Of a stretch of 64,000 nucleotides of DNA, positions 55,771 through 64,000 are shown piece after piece. Origin of the DNA: Leucobacter massiliensis (GTDB lineage Bacteria; Actinomycetota; Actinomycetes; Actinomycetales; Microbacteriaceae); the NCBI RefSeq assembly GCF_002982315.1, contig NZ_MWZD01000013.1, positions 1-64,000 on the forward strand, in the 5' to 3' direction. Every line of letters begins with the position of its first letter. The first letter of the stretch is position 1. Made by a program: the position numbers and the translations under genes. Under the pieces are notes generated by a model. It was not told the origin of the DNA and made no database searches. It worked only from the letters and a program-made list of their open reading frames with translations.

Positions 55771-56132
55771 GCCGCACCCGCCTGCCGCACGGTCGCCCAG
55801 AGTCCGTATCCGTGCATCGCCTCGACGTGCAGCTCCATGGCCTCTCGCTCGCCCTCCGCCACCACCGCGCTGCCCTCGTGATGCACGCGCAGCATCAGCC
55901 GCTGCGCGTGCGCTCGGTCATAGCCGAAGTGCACCTGGAAGACGTAGCTCACGTACGACATGAGGTTCACCGGATCGTCCCAGACGACCGTCTGCCACGG
56001 ACGCTCGTCCTCGGGCAGCGCGCGGTGCTCCGCGACGGTGAGCTCGCTCGGCTCGGCGAGGCGGCTCGCGGGCGCGAGGGTCGCGGCGGAACCGAGTGCG
56101 ATCCCCCCGCTCGCCGAAACACTCGCCAGCAC
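55767..56132 (-). CDS. clpS: ATP-dependent Clp protease adaptor ClpS
   Basis: 121 residues. WQTVVWDDPVNLMSYVSYVF, VHHEGSAVVAEGEREAMELH and the end GLWATV are ClpS hallmarks that form the N-degron pocket. A 40-residue N-terminal extension precedes the core. It delivers N-end-rule substrates to ClpAP/ClpC. GTG start at 56132. Confidence 0.95.
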   Translation of the reverse strand: MLASVSASGGIALGSAATLAPASRLAEPSELTVAEHRALPEDERPWQTVVWDDPVNLMSYVSYVFQVHFGYDRAHAQRLMLRVHHEGSAVVAEGEREAMELHVEAMHGYGLWATVRQAGAA

Positions 56133-56136
56133 CGCC

Positions 56137-56484
56137 TCAGCCCCACCCCAGCTCGTGGATGCGCTCCTCCGAGATGCCGTAGAAATGCGCGATCTCGTGC
56201 ACGAGCGTCACCCGGATCTCCGCGACGAGCTCCTCGCGGTCTGCGCAGTGCTCCAGCAGGTTCTCGCGGAAGAGCGTGATGCGATCCGGCTCCTCTCCGT
56301 AGCCGTAGGCGTCCCGCTCCGCAAGCGAGAAACCCTCGTACACGCCGAGGAGATCACTGCCGTCTGCCGGCCGGTCCTCGATCAGGAAGATGACGTTGTC
56401 GAGCTGCTGCAGCATGTCGTCGTGCAGCGAGTCGAGGCCGTCGGCGACCAGCGACTCGAACTCCTCATGCGACACCTCGAGCAT
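56137..56484 (-). CDS. Metallopeptidase family (zincin-like) small protein
   Basis: 115 residues with VHEIAHFYGISEERI: HEIAH is the HExxH zinc motif. ITLFRENLLEHC precedes it. This compact zincin family commonly neighbours clpS in actinobacteria. No substrate is known. Confidence 0.9.
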   Translation of the reverse strand: MLEVSHEEFESLVADGLDSLHDDMLQQLDNVIFLIEDRPADGSDLLGVYEGFSLAERDAYGYGEEPDRITLFRENLLEHCADREELVAEIRVTLVHEIAHFYGISEERIHELGWG

Positions 56485-56741
56485 GCTTTCACCCTACACA
56501 CCGGGCCCCGAGTCGCGCGAGGGATCAGTGCCCGGTGCGACGATCCGCGCGGCGCATGGGACACCCTCCGACACGCCCGGGATGCGCCGCCCGCCGCCCG
56601 ACACCCCTCCGGACTCGGCTCAGGGGGACGTGCCCTGCGGCAGAATGGGAGACCTCACGCGTTCCGGGCATCGCCGGGGGGACGGAAGCGCGCCGGAGGC
56701 GCGAGCCCTCGCGCCGTCAGCAACCCAGGAGGATGCCAGCC

Positions 56742-57512
56742 TTGTCTCAGATCGATCGCAGCGTCTCGAACCACGACGTCATTCCCGTGCTCGAATCCAC
56801 CGTCTTCGACGACGCGCCGACCGCCCGGCTGGCAGGCGGGCTCATCGCCCGCGACGGGATCGCGCTCCCCGGCTTCGAACGCGAGTTCGCGGCGCACTTC
56901 CAGCTGCGCCGGAAAGTGTACGTGGAGCAGACCGGCCAGCTCTCGGTGAGCGAACTCGACGCCGACGGCACCGACCGCGACCCCGACGACGCGCGCTCCG
57001 TCACCTTCGGCGTGTTCGAGAACCACCGCAGCGGAACCCGCCTCGTAGGAGTCGCGCGACTGATCCTGCGCGGAGAACACCGGCCGCTCCCGATCGAGGA
57101 ATACTGTCCGGATGCGCTCCTTCCCGGCGAAGCGGGCGCCACGAGCGTGGAGGTGTCCCGCGTCATCGCACGGCACGAGTCCGCGGGAGTGCAGGCGCTC
57201 GTGCAGGCGCACCTCTTCGCGCTGATGCTCGCGCATCTCTCCCGCCACCGGCTCGGACGCACCTTCGCGATCCTCGAGCCGTGGCTCGAGCGCCACGTGA
57301 AAGGACTCCTCAGCATCTCCAGGCTCGGCGAGCCCCGCTACATCGAGCACTACCTCGACGACAACGTCCCCATCGAGGTCGACGTGCCGGCCTCGATCGA
57401 GCGCGTCGGCGAGCACTACCCCGCGCTCGTGGAGCGCTACCGGGACGCGGAGCCGGCGATCAGCACCTTCGGCCGCACCCGGACGGGGGCCGCATCGGGG
57501 CGCGCCGCCTGA
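56742..57512 (+). CDS. GNAT N-acyltransferase resembling LuxI/FeeM
   Basis: 256 residues. FEREFAAHFQLRRKVYVEQTGQL, then VTFGVFENHRSGTRLVGVARLIL with LPIEEYCPD, and VEVSRVIARHES follow the order of acyl-homoserine-lactone synthase and FeeM-type acyltransferases. The substrate is unknown. AGGAGG lies nine bases before a TTG at 56742, preferred over the ATG at 56733 that directly abuts the SD. The gene stands alone upstream of tRNA-His. Confidence 0.7.
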   Translation: MSQIDRSVSNHDVIPVLESTVFDDAPTARLAGGLIARDGIALPGFEREFAAHFQLRRKVYVEQTGQLSVSELDADGTDRDPDDARSVTFGVFENHRSGTRLVGVARLILRGEHRPLPIEEYCPDALLPGEAGATSVEVSRVIARHESAGVQALVQAHLFALMLAHLSRHRLGRTFAILEPWLERHVKGLLSISRLGEPRYIEHYLDDNVPIEVDVPASIERVGEHYPALVERYRDAEPAISTFGRTRTGAASGRAA

Positions 57513-57603
57513 GACTCCGAAGCGCCCCGTGACCCGCCCCGGGCCACGAAAGGCCGAACACACCCGAGCGCGCGCCGGTTCGCACCCCGGTGCCGAGATG
57601 GGC

Positions 57604-57609
57604 TATGAT
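57604..57609 (+). promoter_or_regulatory. -10 box of tRNA-His
   Basis: TATGAT, 41 bases upstream of the mature tRNA. The -35 candidate TTCGCA has a long 19-base spacer. Confidence 0.55.
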
Positions 57610-57649
57610 CGTGGGGTTGCCTCGTCCGCTCCGGCGAACAGGTCAGCAT

Positions 57650-57723
57650 GGTGGCTATAGCTCAGTTGGTAGAGCACCGGCTTGTGGTGCCGGTGGTCGC
57701 GGGTTCAAGTCCCGTTAGCCACC
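57650..57723 (+). tRNA. tRNA-His (anticodon GTG)
   Basis: A full cloverleaf: acceptor GTGGCTA pairs TAGCCAC, D-arm AGCTCAGTTGGTAGAGC, anticodon stem CCGGC/GCCGG with loop TTGTGGT, T-loop GTTCAAG. The extra G at -1 opposite C73 is the tRNA-His identity element. CCA is not encoded. Confidence 0.98.
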
Positions 57724-57730
57724 CTCGGTC

Positions 57731-57759
57731 GAGAACCCCCTGCGATGCAGGGGGTTCTC
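57731..57759 (+). terminator. Terminator after tRNA-His
   Basis: A 13-bp perfect stem (GAGAACCCCCTGC with its complement) with a 3-base loop, followed by TCGTTCT. Confidence 0.88.
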
Positions 57760-57858
57760 TCGTTCTGGCGGAAGCCGGAAGCCGGGGGAGGGAAGCCGGG
57801 GGAGGCTCCCGCCGGAAAGCGGCGACTTGCTATCATGGCAACTCATACACCGTCGCGA

Positions 57859-58725
57859 ATGGGGAGCGCAGTGCCGCGAGACACATGGAACCGCGCTGGC
57901 GGCCACGGAGGACAGCAGGAACCCGATGACGCCAGAGCCAGGATCCTCCGGAGCGCCACCGAACACGCCGACACCGTCGGGCTGACGCTCGGCTGTGACG
58001 ACGCGACGATCGAGCGGATCTGCGCGGAAGCCGGGGTGTCCAGCCGCCAGTTCGCGCGGATCTGGCCCTCGACGGCGGACTTCCTGACGGAGCTCTTCAC
58101 CGGCCTCGCGATTCAGGCCCGCATCGACCGCGCCGACACGCAGACACTGCTGACCACCTGGCAGTTCCTCAGCTCGCGCGGAGGGGACCTGCGCTCGGTG
58201 GAGGGTCGCAGGGGCGTGCTCATCGACGTGATCCGCACCGCCGCCGAATACAACTTCGACGTCGTGACCGCGTCCGGCAAGTGGCGCACCTACGCGGCGC
58301 TGTCGACCACGATCCTCTCCTGGCCGGAGGGAGAGTCCCGTGCCCGTGTGCTGGAGGCGTTGCGGGCGAGCCAGCTCGCCTTCGTGGAGACCATGGAGAG
58401 CTTCTACCGGAACGTGCTGCCCACGATCGGCTACCGCCTGCGCGACGACTTCCACGACGACTACCAGCCGTTCGTCGTCGCCGCGGCGTCCGTCATCGAA
58501 GGCCTCGGGGTGGTGCGCTCCACGGTGCCCGCGCTCGTCGAGGCGCACTTCGAGATCACTGAGGGCGACGAGGTCGAGACGTGGTCGGTCGCCGCTCTCG
58601 CCTTCAAGGGGGTGCTGGACGCATTCTTCGAGCTCGATCCCGACTTCGAGCCCGACGAGGCGATCGCGCGCCTGAACGGCGGCGTCGACGTCACCCCAGC
58701 CTCCGCCGGCGAAGAGGAGTTCTGA
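57859..58725 (+). CDS. TetR-family regulator
   Basis: 288 residues. The N-terminal helix-turn-helix covers DDARARILRSATEHADTVGL and ATIERICAEAGVSSRQFARIW; a long helical ligand domain follows. ATG at 57859 is chosen because a TATCAT -10 overlaps an earlier in-frame ATG (57835), which would then lie before the transcription start. GTG at 57871 has a better SD. The target genes are not clear; the next gene is convergent. Confidence 0.82.
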   Translation: MGSAVPRDTWNRAGGHGGQQEPDDARARILRSATEHADTVGLTLGCDDATIERICAEAGVSSRQFARIWPSTADFLTELFTGLAIQARIDRADTQTLLTTWQFLSSRGGDLRSVEGRRGVLIDVIRTAAEYNFDVVTASGKWRTYAALSTTILSWPEGESRARVLEALRASQLAFVETMESFYRNVLPTIGYRLRDDFHDDYQPFVVAAASVIEGLGVVRSTVPALVEAHFEITEGDEVETWSVAALAFKGVLDAFFELDPDFEPDEAIARLNGGVDVTPASAGEEEF

Positions 58726-58766
58726 GGCGCGTGACCGCGGAGCCGCGGATCGACCGTGGCGGAGCC

Positions 58767-61094
58767 TCACGAGATGCTGGCGCGCGTGCTCCACTTCTGA
58801 ATGCGCTCCATGGTGTGCGCGAATGATGCGGGCCTCCCGAAGAAGTACCCCTGCGCGCTTCGCACGCCCAGCTCGACGAGCACATCGGCCATCGCCTGGT
58901 TCTCGATCCCCTCGACGACGACCGTGTGGTTCAGGCTGTCGCCGAAGCCCTGCAGCGCCCGGATCACCTCGCGCTGACGGATGTCGTCGAGATTGCTGAT
59001 GAGGCTCTTGTCGATCTTCAGGATGTTCATCGGGAAATGCACGAGGGCGCCGACCGGGGAGTCGTCCGAGCCGTAGTCATCGAGGGCGATGATGACCCCG
59101 GATCGCTGCATGAGCTCGGCGTCGCGGCGCAGCTCGTCGGTGGCTCCGCGCAGGGAGCGCTCGTTGAGCTCGACGCACAGTGAGATGTCGGGGTGGGCTG
59201 CGACGGAGTCGCGGATGAACGCCCCCAGCTCATCGTCGCTGATCTGGCCGAGCTCCAGATTGACGGTCATGCAGCCGATGCTCGGCTCGAGACGGCGGAA
59301 CTCCTCGGCGGCATCGAGCGCCTTGTCGATCACCTGGCGGGTCAGCTCGTTCATCAGCCCGAGGCCCTTGGCCCGGGCGACGAGCGAGGGGGGAGAGATG
59401 GGGCCGAGCTCGGGGTCGATGTAGCGCACCAGCGCCTCGAAGGCCCAGATCTGGCCCTGCTCGATATTCACGATGGGCTGGAAGGCGAGACCCAGCCGGT
59501 TCTCCCGGATCGCACGGGCGACGATGTCGTTCGTGCGGGTCGAGCGGTGCGAGGAGACCGTGACGCCGAGGGGTTCGCCGCCCGGGCCCTCCCGCCGCAG
59601 GCGCTTCGCCTGGAGCATCGTCCGGTCCGCGTCCTCGACGAGCGTGCGGGCGTCGAGTTCTCGGTGGCTCGAATAAGCGAGCCCCGCGCTGAGCTGCGGG
59701 CGGATGTCGCGTCCCTCGATCGCGAGCGGCCGCACGACGCGTTCCAGGAGGCGGTCTGCCGTCGCCTTCGCCTGATCTTGCGAGACGAGGCCGGTCAGGA
59801 TCACCACGAACTCGTCACCGCCGACGCGGGACACGAAGTCGCCGCTGCCGACGGACCCCTGCAGGCGGTCGCCGATGACCCGCAGGAGTTCATCGCCGGC
59901 GCGGTGCCCGTGGGTGTCGTTGAGCTCCTTGAAGTTGTCGATGTCGAGGAACAGCAGGGCGATCCCGGGATGGTAGGCCCGGAACTCGTTCGCCTCGACG
60001 AGGGCGCGCTCGAAGGCGCCGTAGTTGGGCAGCCCCGTGAGGGGGTCGGTGTTGGCGCGGCGCTCCAGCAGGTCCACCTCGTCCTGCGAGCGCGAGGCCT
60101 CGCTGGCCACGTGCGCGAGCACGCCGAGGGCGTGCTCGTCCTCGCGGCTGAACGGCGCGCCGCCCACCTTGGCGGAGGCGACGAGGTAGCGCGAGTCGTG
60201 CGCGTCGAGCCGGACGCTCGCACCGATGTCGTCGGCGGCGGGCGGTTCCGCGCGGAGGGTGACCTCGCGCGCGGCGACGATCGCCTTCGCGCGACGACGC
60301 AGCTCCGCCGCGAGCTGCTCGCCGCTTGCGCGAGGCAAGGCGACCGCGGCGTCGACGAGCTCCGTGAGGCGCTGCTGGTTGCCCGCGTAGCGGCGCCGCT
60401 GCGCGATCACATAGAACACGGAGGCGGTGAGCACGAGCAGCACGGCGGGGCGGCTCGCCTGGGCATCGCCCTCGAGCCAGGGGACGAGATCCGCGTCGAT
60501 GTGGTGCATGGCCGTTGCGACCCCCGCGATCACGAGCGTCGCGAGGCCGAGGCGGACGGCGCTGATCTCGGAGGGGCCGAAGCCGCGCTCCTCCTCGGGG
60601 TTGGCGTAGTGCTGCAGTGCCTCCAGTCCGAGCGCCACCAGTGAGGAGGCGACTGCGGCGCCCAGGTAGCCGAGCGCCGGCCACGCGCCGGCCCCCTGGA
60701 GGCCGGTCTGCACGGCGACGAAGGCGAAGGCGGAGAGTGCGCCGATGCCGGTCTCGCGGAACGCAGCGACCGGGCCGCGGCGGGTGAACAGCTGGGAGAT
60801 GAGCAGGCCGACGGTCCAGATGCACGCGCCGAGGAACGGTTCGTGCGGGGCCGGGTTCGCCGCGAGCAGCGCGACGGCGACGCCGATGCGGGGAGCCTCG
60901 GAACTGCGGCCGATGCGCAACTGGAAGGGGGAGCAGATGATGACGCTCACCACCATGGCGAGGACGAGTGTCCATGAGGCGGAGGCGGTGCCGGCGAGGC
61001 GGTAGGCGCCGTATCCCACGGCTCCGAGGGCGACGACGGAGAGCGGCACGGCGACGAGCCGACCCCGCTTCGCGACGTCCATGCCTGTGAACAC
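58767..61094 (-). CDS. Membrane GGDEF-EAL protein (c-di-GMP turnover)
   Basis: 775 residues. Six or so membrane helices (to about 230) precede a short GAF-like region, a GGDEF domain with RVGGDEFVVI (about 425) and an EAL domain (EAL about 553, then VNLELG, DDYGSD, LKIDKSLI, VVEGIE). Both active sites look intact although DDFGTG has become DDYGSD. It could make and break c-di-GMP. GTG at 61094 has GGAGGGGG upstream. A CATAAT box (61159-61164, minus) may be its promoter. Confidence 0.93.
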   Translation of the reverse strand: MFTGMDVAKRGRLVAVPLSVVALGAVGYGAYRLAGTASASWTLVLAMVVSVIICSPFQLRIGRSSEAPRIGVAVALLAANPAPHEPFLGACIWTVGLLISQLFTRRGPVAAFRETGIGALSAFAFVAVQTGLQGAGAWPALGYLGAAVASSLVALGLEALQHYANPEEERGFGPSEISAVRLGLATLVIAGVATAMHHIDADLVPWLEGDAQASRPAVLLVLTASVFYVIAQRRRYAGNQQRLTELVDAAVALPRASGEQLAAELRRRAKAIVAAREVTLRAEPPAADDIGASVRLDAHDSRYLVASAKVGGAPFSREDEHALGVLAHVASEASRSQDEVDLLERRANTDPLTGLPNYGAFERALVEANEFRAYHPGIALLFLDIDNFKELNDTHGHRAGDELLRVIGDRLQGSVGSGDFVSRVGGDEFVVILTGLVSQDQAKATADRLLERVVRPLAIEGRDIRPQLSAGLAYSSHRELDARTLVEDADRTMLQAKRLRREGPGGEPLGVTVSSHRSTRTNDIVARAIRENRLGLAFQPIVNIEQGQIWAFEALVRYIDPELGPISPPSLVARAKGLGLMNELTRQVIDKALDAAEEFRRLEPSIGCMTVNLELGQISDDELGAFIRDSVAAHPDISLCVELNERSLRGATDELRRDAELMQRSGVIIALDDYGSDDSPVGALVHFPMNILKIDKSLISNLDDIRQREVIRALQGFGDSLNHTVVVEGIENQAMADVLVELGVRSAQGYFFGRPASFAHTMERIQKWSTRASIS

Positions 61095-61337
61095 GGTCCC
61101 CCTCCATGTGTCCCGCGGCTGCGTCCGGACTCAGGGGAGCCGCGGTCGAGCGCAGTTCATTATGTCACGCTGCCGCAGCGCCGGACATCAGGGCGCGCGA
61201 CGGTTTCACCGGCTTCATCAGGGAAAATATCGGATTCTGATCCAAGAAATCCTGCCGTGGGGCCGCGTTCCGGCGGGAGAGCGCTCGGGGCCGGCGCCGG
61301 CACGCGCCGCGTCGGCGTGCGGCCCGTGGCGCCGCGC

Positions 61338-62003
61338 TCAGCTGCTCGCGGGAGCCGCGCCGTCTTCGTCGCCCGCGACGCTCGCAGCAGGCGAGTAGCG
61401 CTCGTCGACAGCCCGTGCGATCCGCTCGGCCTCGTCCTTGTCGGGTCCCGGCTGCGCCACCATCACCGCATCGCGGAAGTAGGCGAGCTCCCGGATCGAC
61501 TCGGCAATGTCGGCGAGAGCGCGGTGCCCGCCGTTCTTACCGGGCGCGCCGAAGTAAGAGGCCGGATACCAGCGGCGGCTCAGCTCCTTGATCGTCGACA
61601 CGTCGATGCTGCGGTAGTGGAGCCGATCCTCCAGCCGGGGGAGGTACTTCGCGATGAAGCGCCGGTCCATGCCGATCGTGTTTCCGGCGACGAGCGGACG
61701 GCGCCCCGCCGTGACGAAGCGGGCGAGATAGTCGAGCACCGCCTGCTCGGCTTCCTCCAGCGAGGCGCCCTGCTGGATTCGCGGCAGCAGCCCCGAGCCC
61801 TCGTGCATGCCGCGCACGAAGTCGTTCATCTGGGCGAGGGCCTCGGGACCCGGGTTGATCACGATCTCGAAGCCCGGATCGAGCGGAACGAGATCGAAGT
61901 CGGTGACGATGACGGCGACCTCGCAGAGCCCGTCGCGGTCGACGTCGAGGCCGGTCATCTCGCAGTCGATCCACACGATCTGATCAGCTGGAACGTTCGA
62001 CAC
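61338..62003 (-). CDS. orn: Oligoribonuclease
   Basis: 221 residues of the DEDDh exonuclease family: VWIDCEMTGLD (D, E), NTIGMDRRFI (D), and GGHRALADI (H, D). It degrades 2-5-mers including pGpG, the EAL product. It lies just upstream of the GGDEF-EAL gene on the same strand. GTG at 62003 has AGGAG six bases upstream. Confidence 0.97.
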   Translation of the reverse strand: MSNVPADQIVWIDCEMTGLDVDRDGLCEVAVIVTDFDLVPLDPGFEIVINPGPEALAQMNDFVRGMHEGSGLLPRIQQGASLEEAEQAVLDYLARFVTAGRRPLVAGNTIGMDRRFIAKYLPRLEDRLHYRSIDVSTIKELSRRWYPASYFGAPGKNGGHRALADIAESIRELAYFRDAVMVAQPGPDKDEAERIARAVDERYSPAASVAGDEDGAAPASS

Positions 62004-62056
62004 CTCTGACTCCTCACCGCTGGCTGGCAATCCAAATCAGTCTAGACGGTGCGCGC

Positions 62057-62062
62057 TAGGCT
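62057..62062 (+). promoter_or_regulatory. -10 box of def (leaderless)
   Basis: TAGGCT ends seven bases before the ATG at 62070; no SD is present. Confidence 0.5.
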
Positions 62063-62069
62063 TGAGCCC

Positions 62070-62633
62070 ATGTCCGTCCTCCCCATCGTGATCTCCGGCG
62101 AGCCCGTGCTGCACCGGCCCGCCGAGCCCGTGACCGAGTTCGACGACGCGCTGCGCGCCCTCGTCGACGACATGTTCGACACCACCGTGGCCGCCCCGGG
62201 AGTGGGACTCGCCGCACCGCAGGTGGGCGTGGGCCTGCGGGTGTTCGTGTGGATCTACGAGGATCAGGATGTCGCACCGGAGCGGGGAGTGGCGATCAAC
62301 CCCGAGCTCTGGATCGCCCCGCCCGAGCCCGGCCTGCCGGGTGAGGACGAGGTCGAGGGATGTCTCTCGTTCCCGGGGGAGCGCTTCGCCCTGCGGCGAT
62401 CTCCGCGTGCCCTGCTCCGGGCTCAGGACATCGAGGGCAAGCCCTTCGAGCTGGAGGCGGAGGGCTGGTTCGCGCGGATCCTGCAGCACGAGTTCGATCA
62501 CCTGAACGGGCTCCTCTACGTTGACCGTCTCGTCCACCCCGAGAACCGCGGCGCGCAGAAGGCGCAGCGGAAGAACGGCTGGGGACGTCCCGGCCTGAGC
62601 TGGCTGCCGGGCGTCGACGATCTCGAAGGCTGA
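62070..62633 (+). CDS. def: Peptide deformylase
   Basis: 187 residues. GVGLAAPQ, EGCLSFPG (metal Cys) and QHEFDHLNG (HExxH) are the three deformylase motifs, all intact. It removes the formyl group from nascent proteins. The message is probably leaderless. Confidence 0.97.
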   Translation: MSVLPIVISGEPVLHRPAEPVTEFDDALRALVDDMFDTTVAAPGVGLAAPQVGVGLRVFVWIYEDQDVAPERGVAINPELWIAPPEPGLPGEDEVEGCLSFPGERFALRRSPRALLRAQDIEGKPFELEAEGWFARILQHEFDHLNGLLYVDRLVHPENRGAQKAQRKNGWGRPGLSWLPGVDDLEG

Positions 62634-62651
62634 GCGGAACGCCGCTCAGCC
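62628..62651. terminator. Bidirectional terminator between def and the MFS gene
   Basis: A perfect 10-bp stem GGCTGAGCGG/CCGCTCAGCC with loop AACG. The stop codons of both convergent genes are in the stem. Confidence 0.8.
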
Positions 62652-63845
62652 GGAGGCGAGACGGCGCGAATCGGGCACGGCCAGCCAGGCGAGCGTGGCG
62701 GCGGCGAGCAGCGCGGCCGTGACGCCGAAGGCCCAGCCGAATCCCGCGGCGTCCACGAGCGCTCCGGCGACAAGGGGACCCATCACCCCGCCGAGGTCGC
62801 TCGTCATCGAGTAGGCCGCAACGACCCCGCCGCCGCGCCGCTGGGCGAGCACGTCCGCGAGCACCGCCTGCTGCCCCGGGTTCACGAGCGCGGATCCCGC
62901 TCCGGCGACGAAGAGGATCACGAAGACGACCCAGATCTCCGGCGATGCCGGCAGCGCGAGGTAGCTCAGCGCGAGCACGGCGGCCCCCGTGACGAGCATG
63001 GGCCGCCGACCGAGGGTGTCGTTCCAGCGGCCGGAGGGGAAGATCAGGATCGCGTTGCCTGCGGCGTAAGCGGCGAGCACCCACGCGGCCAGTGCCGCGT
63101 CCCCCTGGAACGCGACGGCGACGAAGATCGGGATGACCGAGACGCGGACTCCGTAGGAGGACCAGCCGAAGGCGAACACCGAGAGCAGCAGCGTGCGGAA
63201 GTGCGGTGTCGCGAGGGCGTCGCGCACGGTCACTTCCGCGTGCTCGCCGGGCTCCCCGGGATCCCGCCTGCCCGCCGCCCGTGAGCCGCGCAGGGCGACC
63301 GCGACGACGGTGGCTGCCGCGACGAGCGTCACGAAGTAGAAGATGAAGGGCGCACGCAGCCCGAGCGCCGCGAGGGCCCCTCCGAACACCGGCCCGAGCA
63401 GTCCGCCGAGCAGGAAGCCGGCGGCGTTGAGACTCGCGACCCTGGCGCGCGCCGTCGGCGGGCTCACCTTGATGAGCAGCGCGGTGGCGGCGACGGTGAA
63501 CATCGTCGAGCCGATTCCGCCGAGACCCCGCAGCACGACGAACTGGGCGTAGTCCGCCGCGAAGGCGGCGGCCCCCGTCGAGACCGCGACGATGAGGATC
63601 CCGGCGGTGTAGCAGCGCCGCTCGCCGAGCCGCCCGACCGCCCAGCCGGCGAGCGGCGCCGAGAGCAGCCGCATGAGCGCGAAGGCGCTGACGATGGCGG
63701 AGGCGGCGAAGTTCGAGACGCCGAATTCGAGCGCGAACTGGGGGATCGCAGGGGCCACGACCCCGTAGCCGAGCGCGACGGTGAAGCCGCCGGCGACGAG
63801 CGCCCAGACCTCGAAGGGCAGGCGGGTCCGGGAGCTTTCACGCAT
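62646..63845 (-). CDS. MFS transporter
   Basis: 399 residues, 12 hydrophobic segments. The segment AGWAVGRLGERRCY after helix 2 matches the MFS motif A, and GRWNDTLGRRPML is its repeat after helix 8. The drug-efflux-like pattern suggests export but the substrate is unknown. ATG at 63845 follows a TAGGAT -10 by six bases. Confidence 0.9.
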   Translation of the reverse strand: MRESSRTRLPFEVWALVAGGFTVALGYGVVAPAIPQFALEFGVSNFAASAIVSAFALMRLLSAPLAGWAVGRLGERRCYTAGILIVAVSTGAAAFAADYAQFVVLRGLGGIGSTMFTVAATALLIKVSPPTARARVASLNAAGFLLGGLLGPVFGGALAALGLRAPFIFYFVTLVAAATVVAVALRGSRAAGRRDPGEPGEHAEVTVRDALATPHFRTLLLSVFAFGWSSYGVRVSVIPIFVAVAFQGDAALAAWVLAAYAAGNAILIFPSGRWNDTLGRRPMLVTGAAVLALSYLALPASPEIWVVFVILFVAGAGSALVNPGQQAVLADVLAQRRGGGVVAAYSMTSDLGGVMGPLVAGALVDAAGFGWAFGVTAALLAAATLAWLAVPDSRRLASG

Positions 63846-63851
63846 CCCACG

Positions 63852-63857
63852 ATCCTA
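63852..63857 (-). promoter_or_regulatory. -10 box of the MFS gene (leaderless)
   Basis: TAGGAT on the minus strand, exactly six bases before the ATG. Confidence 0.5.
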
Positions 63858-63861
63858 CGCG

Positions 63862-63893
63862 GCGCCCGCGCCGCTCATGGGCGGCGCGGGCGC
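63862..63893 (-). terminator. Terminator of the gene entering from the right edge
   Basis: A 13-bp GC stem (GCGCCCGCGCCGC with its complement) and a 6-base loop containing that gene's TGA stop. It sits directly upstream of the MFS -10 box. Confidence 0.65.
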
Positions 63894-64000
63894 GGCTCCC
63901 GCTCGGCTCCGAACAGCTCGGTACCAGGGTTTCCCGCCTGCCGGGTGAAGCGGGTGCGACGCTGCGCGGAGTTCTCAACGGCGAAGCTGGCCATATCCGG
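63875..64000 (-). CDS. 3' end of an unidentified gene
   Basis: The last 41 codons are open to the right edge and end FTRQAGNPGTELFGAER then a Pro/Arg tail. There is too little to name a family. A start at the ATG at 63992 is possible but the frame continues open to the edge. Confidence 0.5.
   Translation of the reverse strand, partial: PDMASFAVENSAQRRTRFTRQAGNPGTELFGAEREPRPRRP

Noticed and set aside
57650-57723. tRNA-His considered as a second integration site
   Set aside because: No integrase, phage gene or repeated tRNA 3' end lies nearby; the terminator follows directly.

Overview
The window is high-GC actinobacterial DNA. Starts are often GTG or TTG, GatCAB is present, and the order rpsB-tsf-pyrH-frr-cdsA, the DivIVA-type proteins and the metallopeptidase-clpS-DUF2017 block all fit the Microbacteriaceae (Leucobacter-like). 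The genus cannot be fixed from sequence alone. Many genes, host and phage, have a TANNNT -10 box only 6-7 bases before the start codon, so leaderless transcription appears common.

Positions 1 to about 19728 are the right arm of a siphovirus-type prophage that continues beyond the left edge. On the minus strand, reading from the att end inward, lie a Cro-like regulator, small membrane proteins, RusA, a RecB/Cas4-like nuclease, RecT, a replication initiator, a helicase loader, DnaB, a long run of small unknown genes, a lipoprotein, HNH nuclease and terminase. On the plus strand, repressor, ImmA/IrrE protease and large serine integrase form one overlapping operon ending at the attachment site. 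Three further plus-strand single genes (2024, 7633, 9052) interrupt the minus-strand blocks and look like lysogenic-conversion (moron) genes; one encodes an AhpD-like protein. The prophage is inserted in comM (yifB), leaving a 5' fragment of about 70 codons behind yraN.

Positions 19926-43691 are conserved host genes: yraN, rpsB, tsf, pyrH, frr, cdsA, two DivIVA/Scy-like cell-pole-type proteins, a lytic transglycosylase-like protein, rnhA, a thioredoxin-TPR protein, a cysteine desulfurase next to mnmA (tRNA thiolation), ligA, a 3-methyladenine glycosylase and gatCAB.

Positions 43857-50255 are an accessory catabolic cluster. An APC permease, two SDR dehydrogenases, an agmatinase-type ureohydrolase and a NodB/PuuE-type deacetylase form a minus-strand block, and a PucR-family regulator is divergent from it. 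The regulator is preceded by a 19-codon arginine-rich leader reading frame. glpK and glpD (glycerol use) follow; the glpD frame runs abnormally far into glpK.

Positions 53937-64000 carry dinB, DUF2017-clpS-metallopeptidase, a LuxI/FeeM-like GNAT acyltransferase, tRNA-His, a TetR regulator, a GGDEF-EAL membrane protein beside oligoribonuclease (c-di-GMP turnover and pGpG removal), peptide deformylase, an MFS transporter and the 3' end of an unidentified gene.
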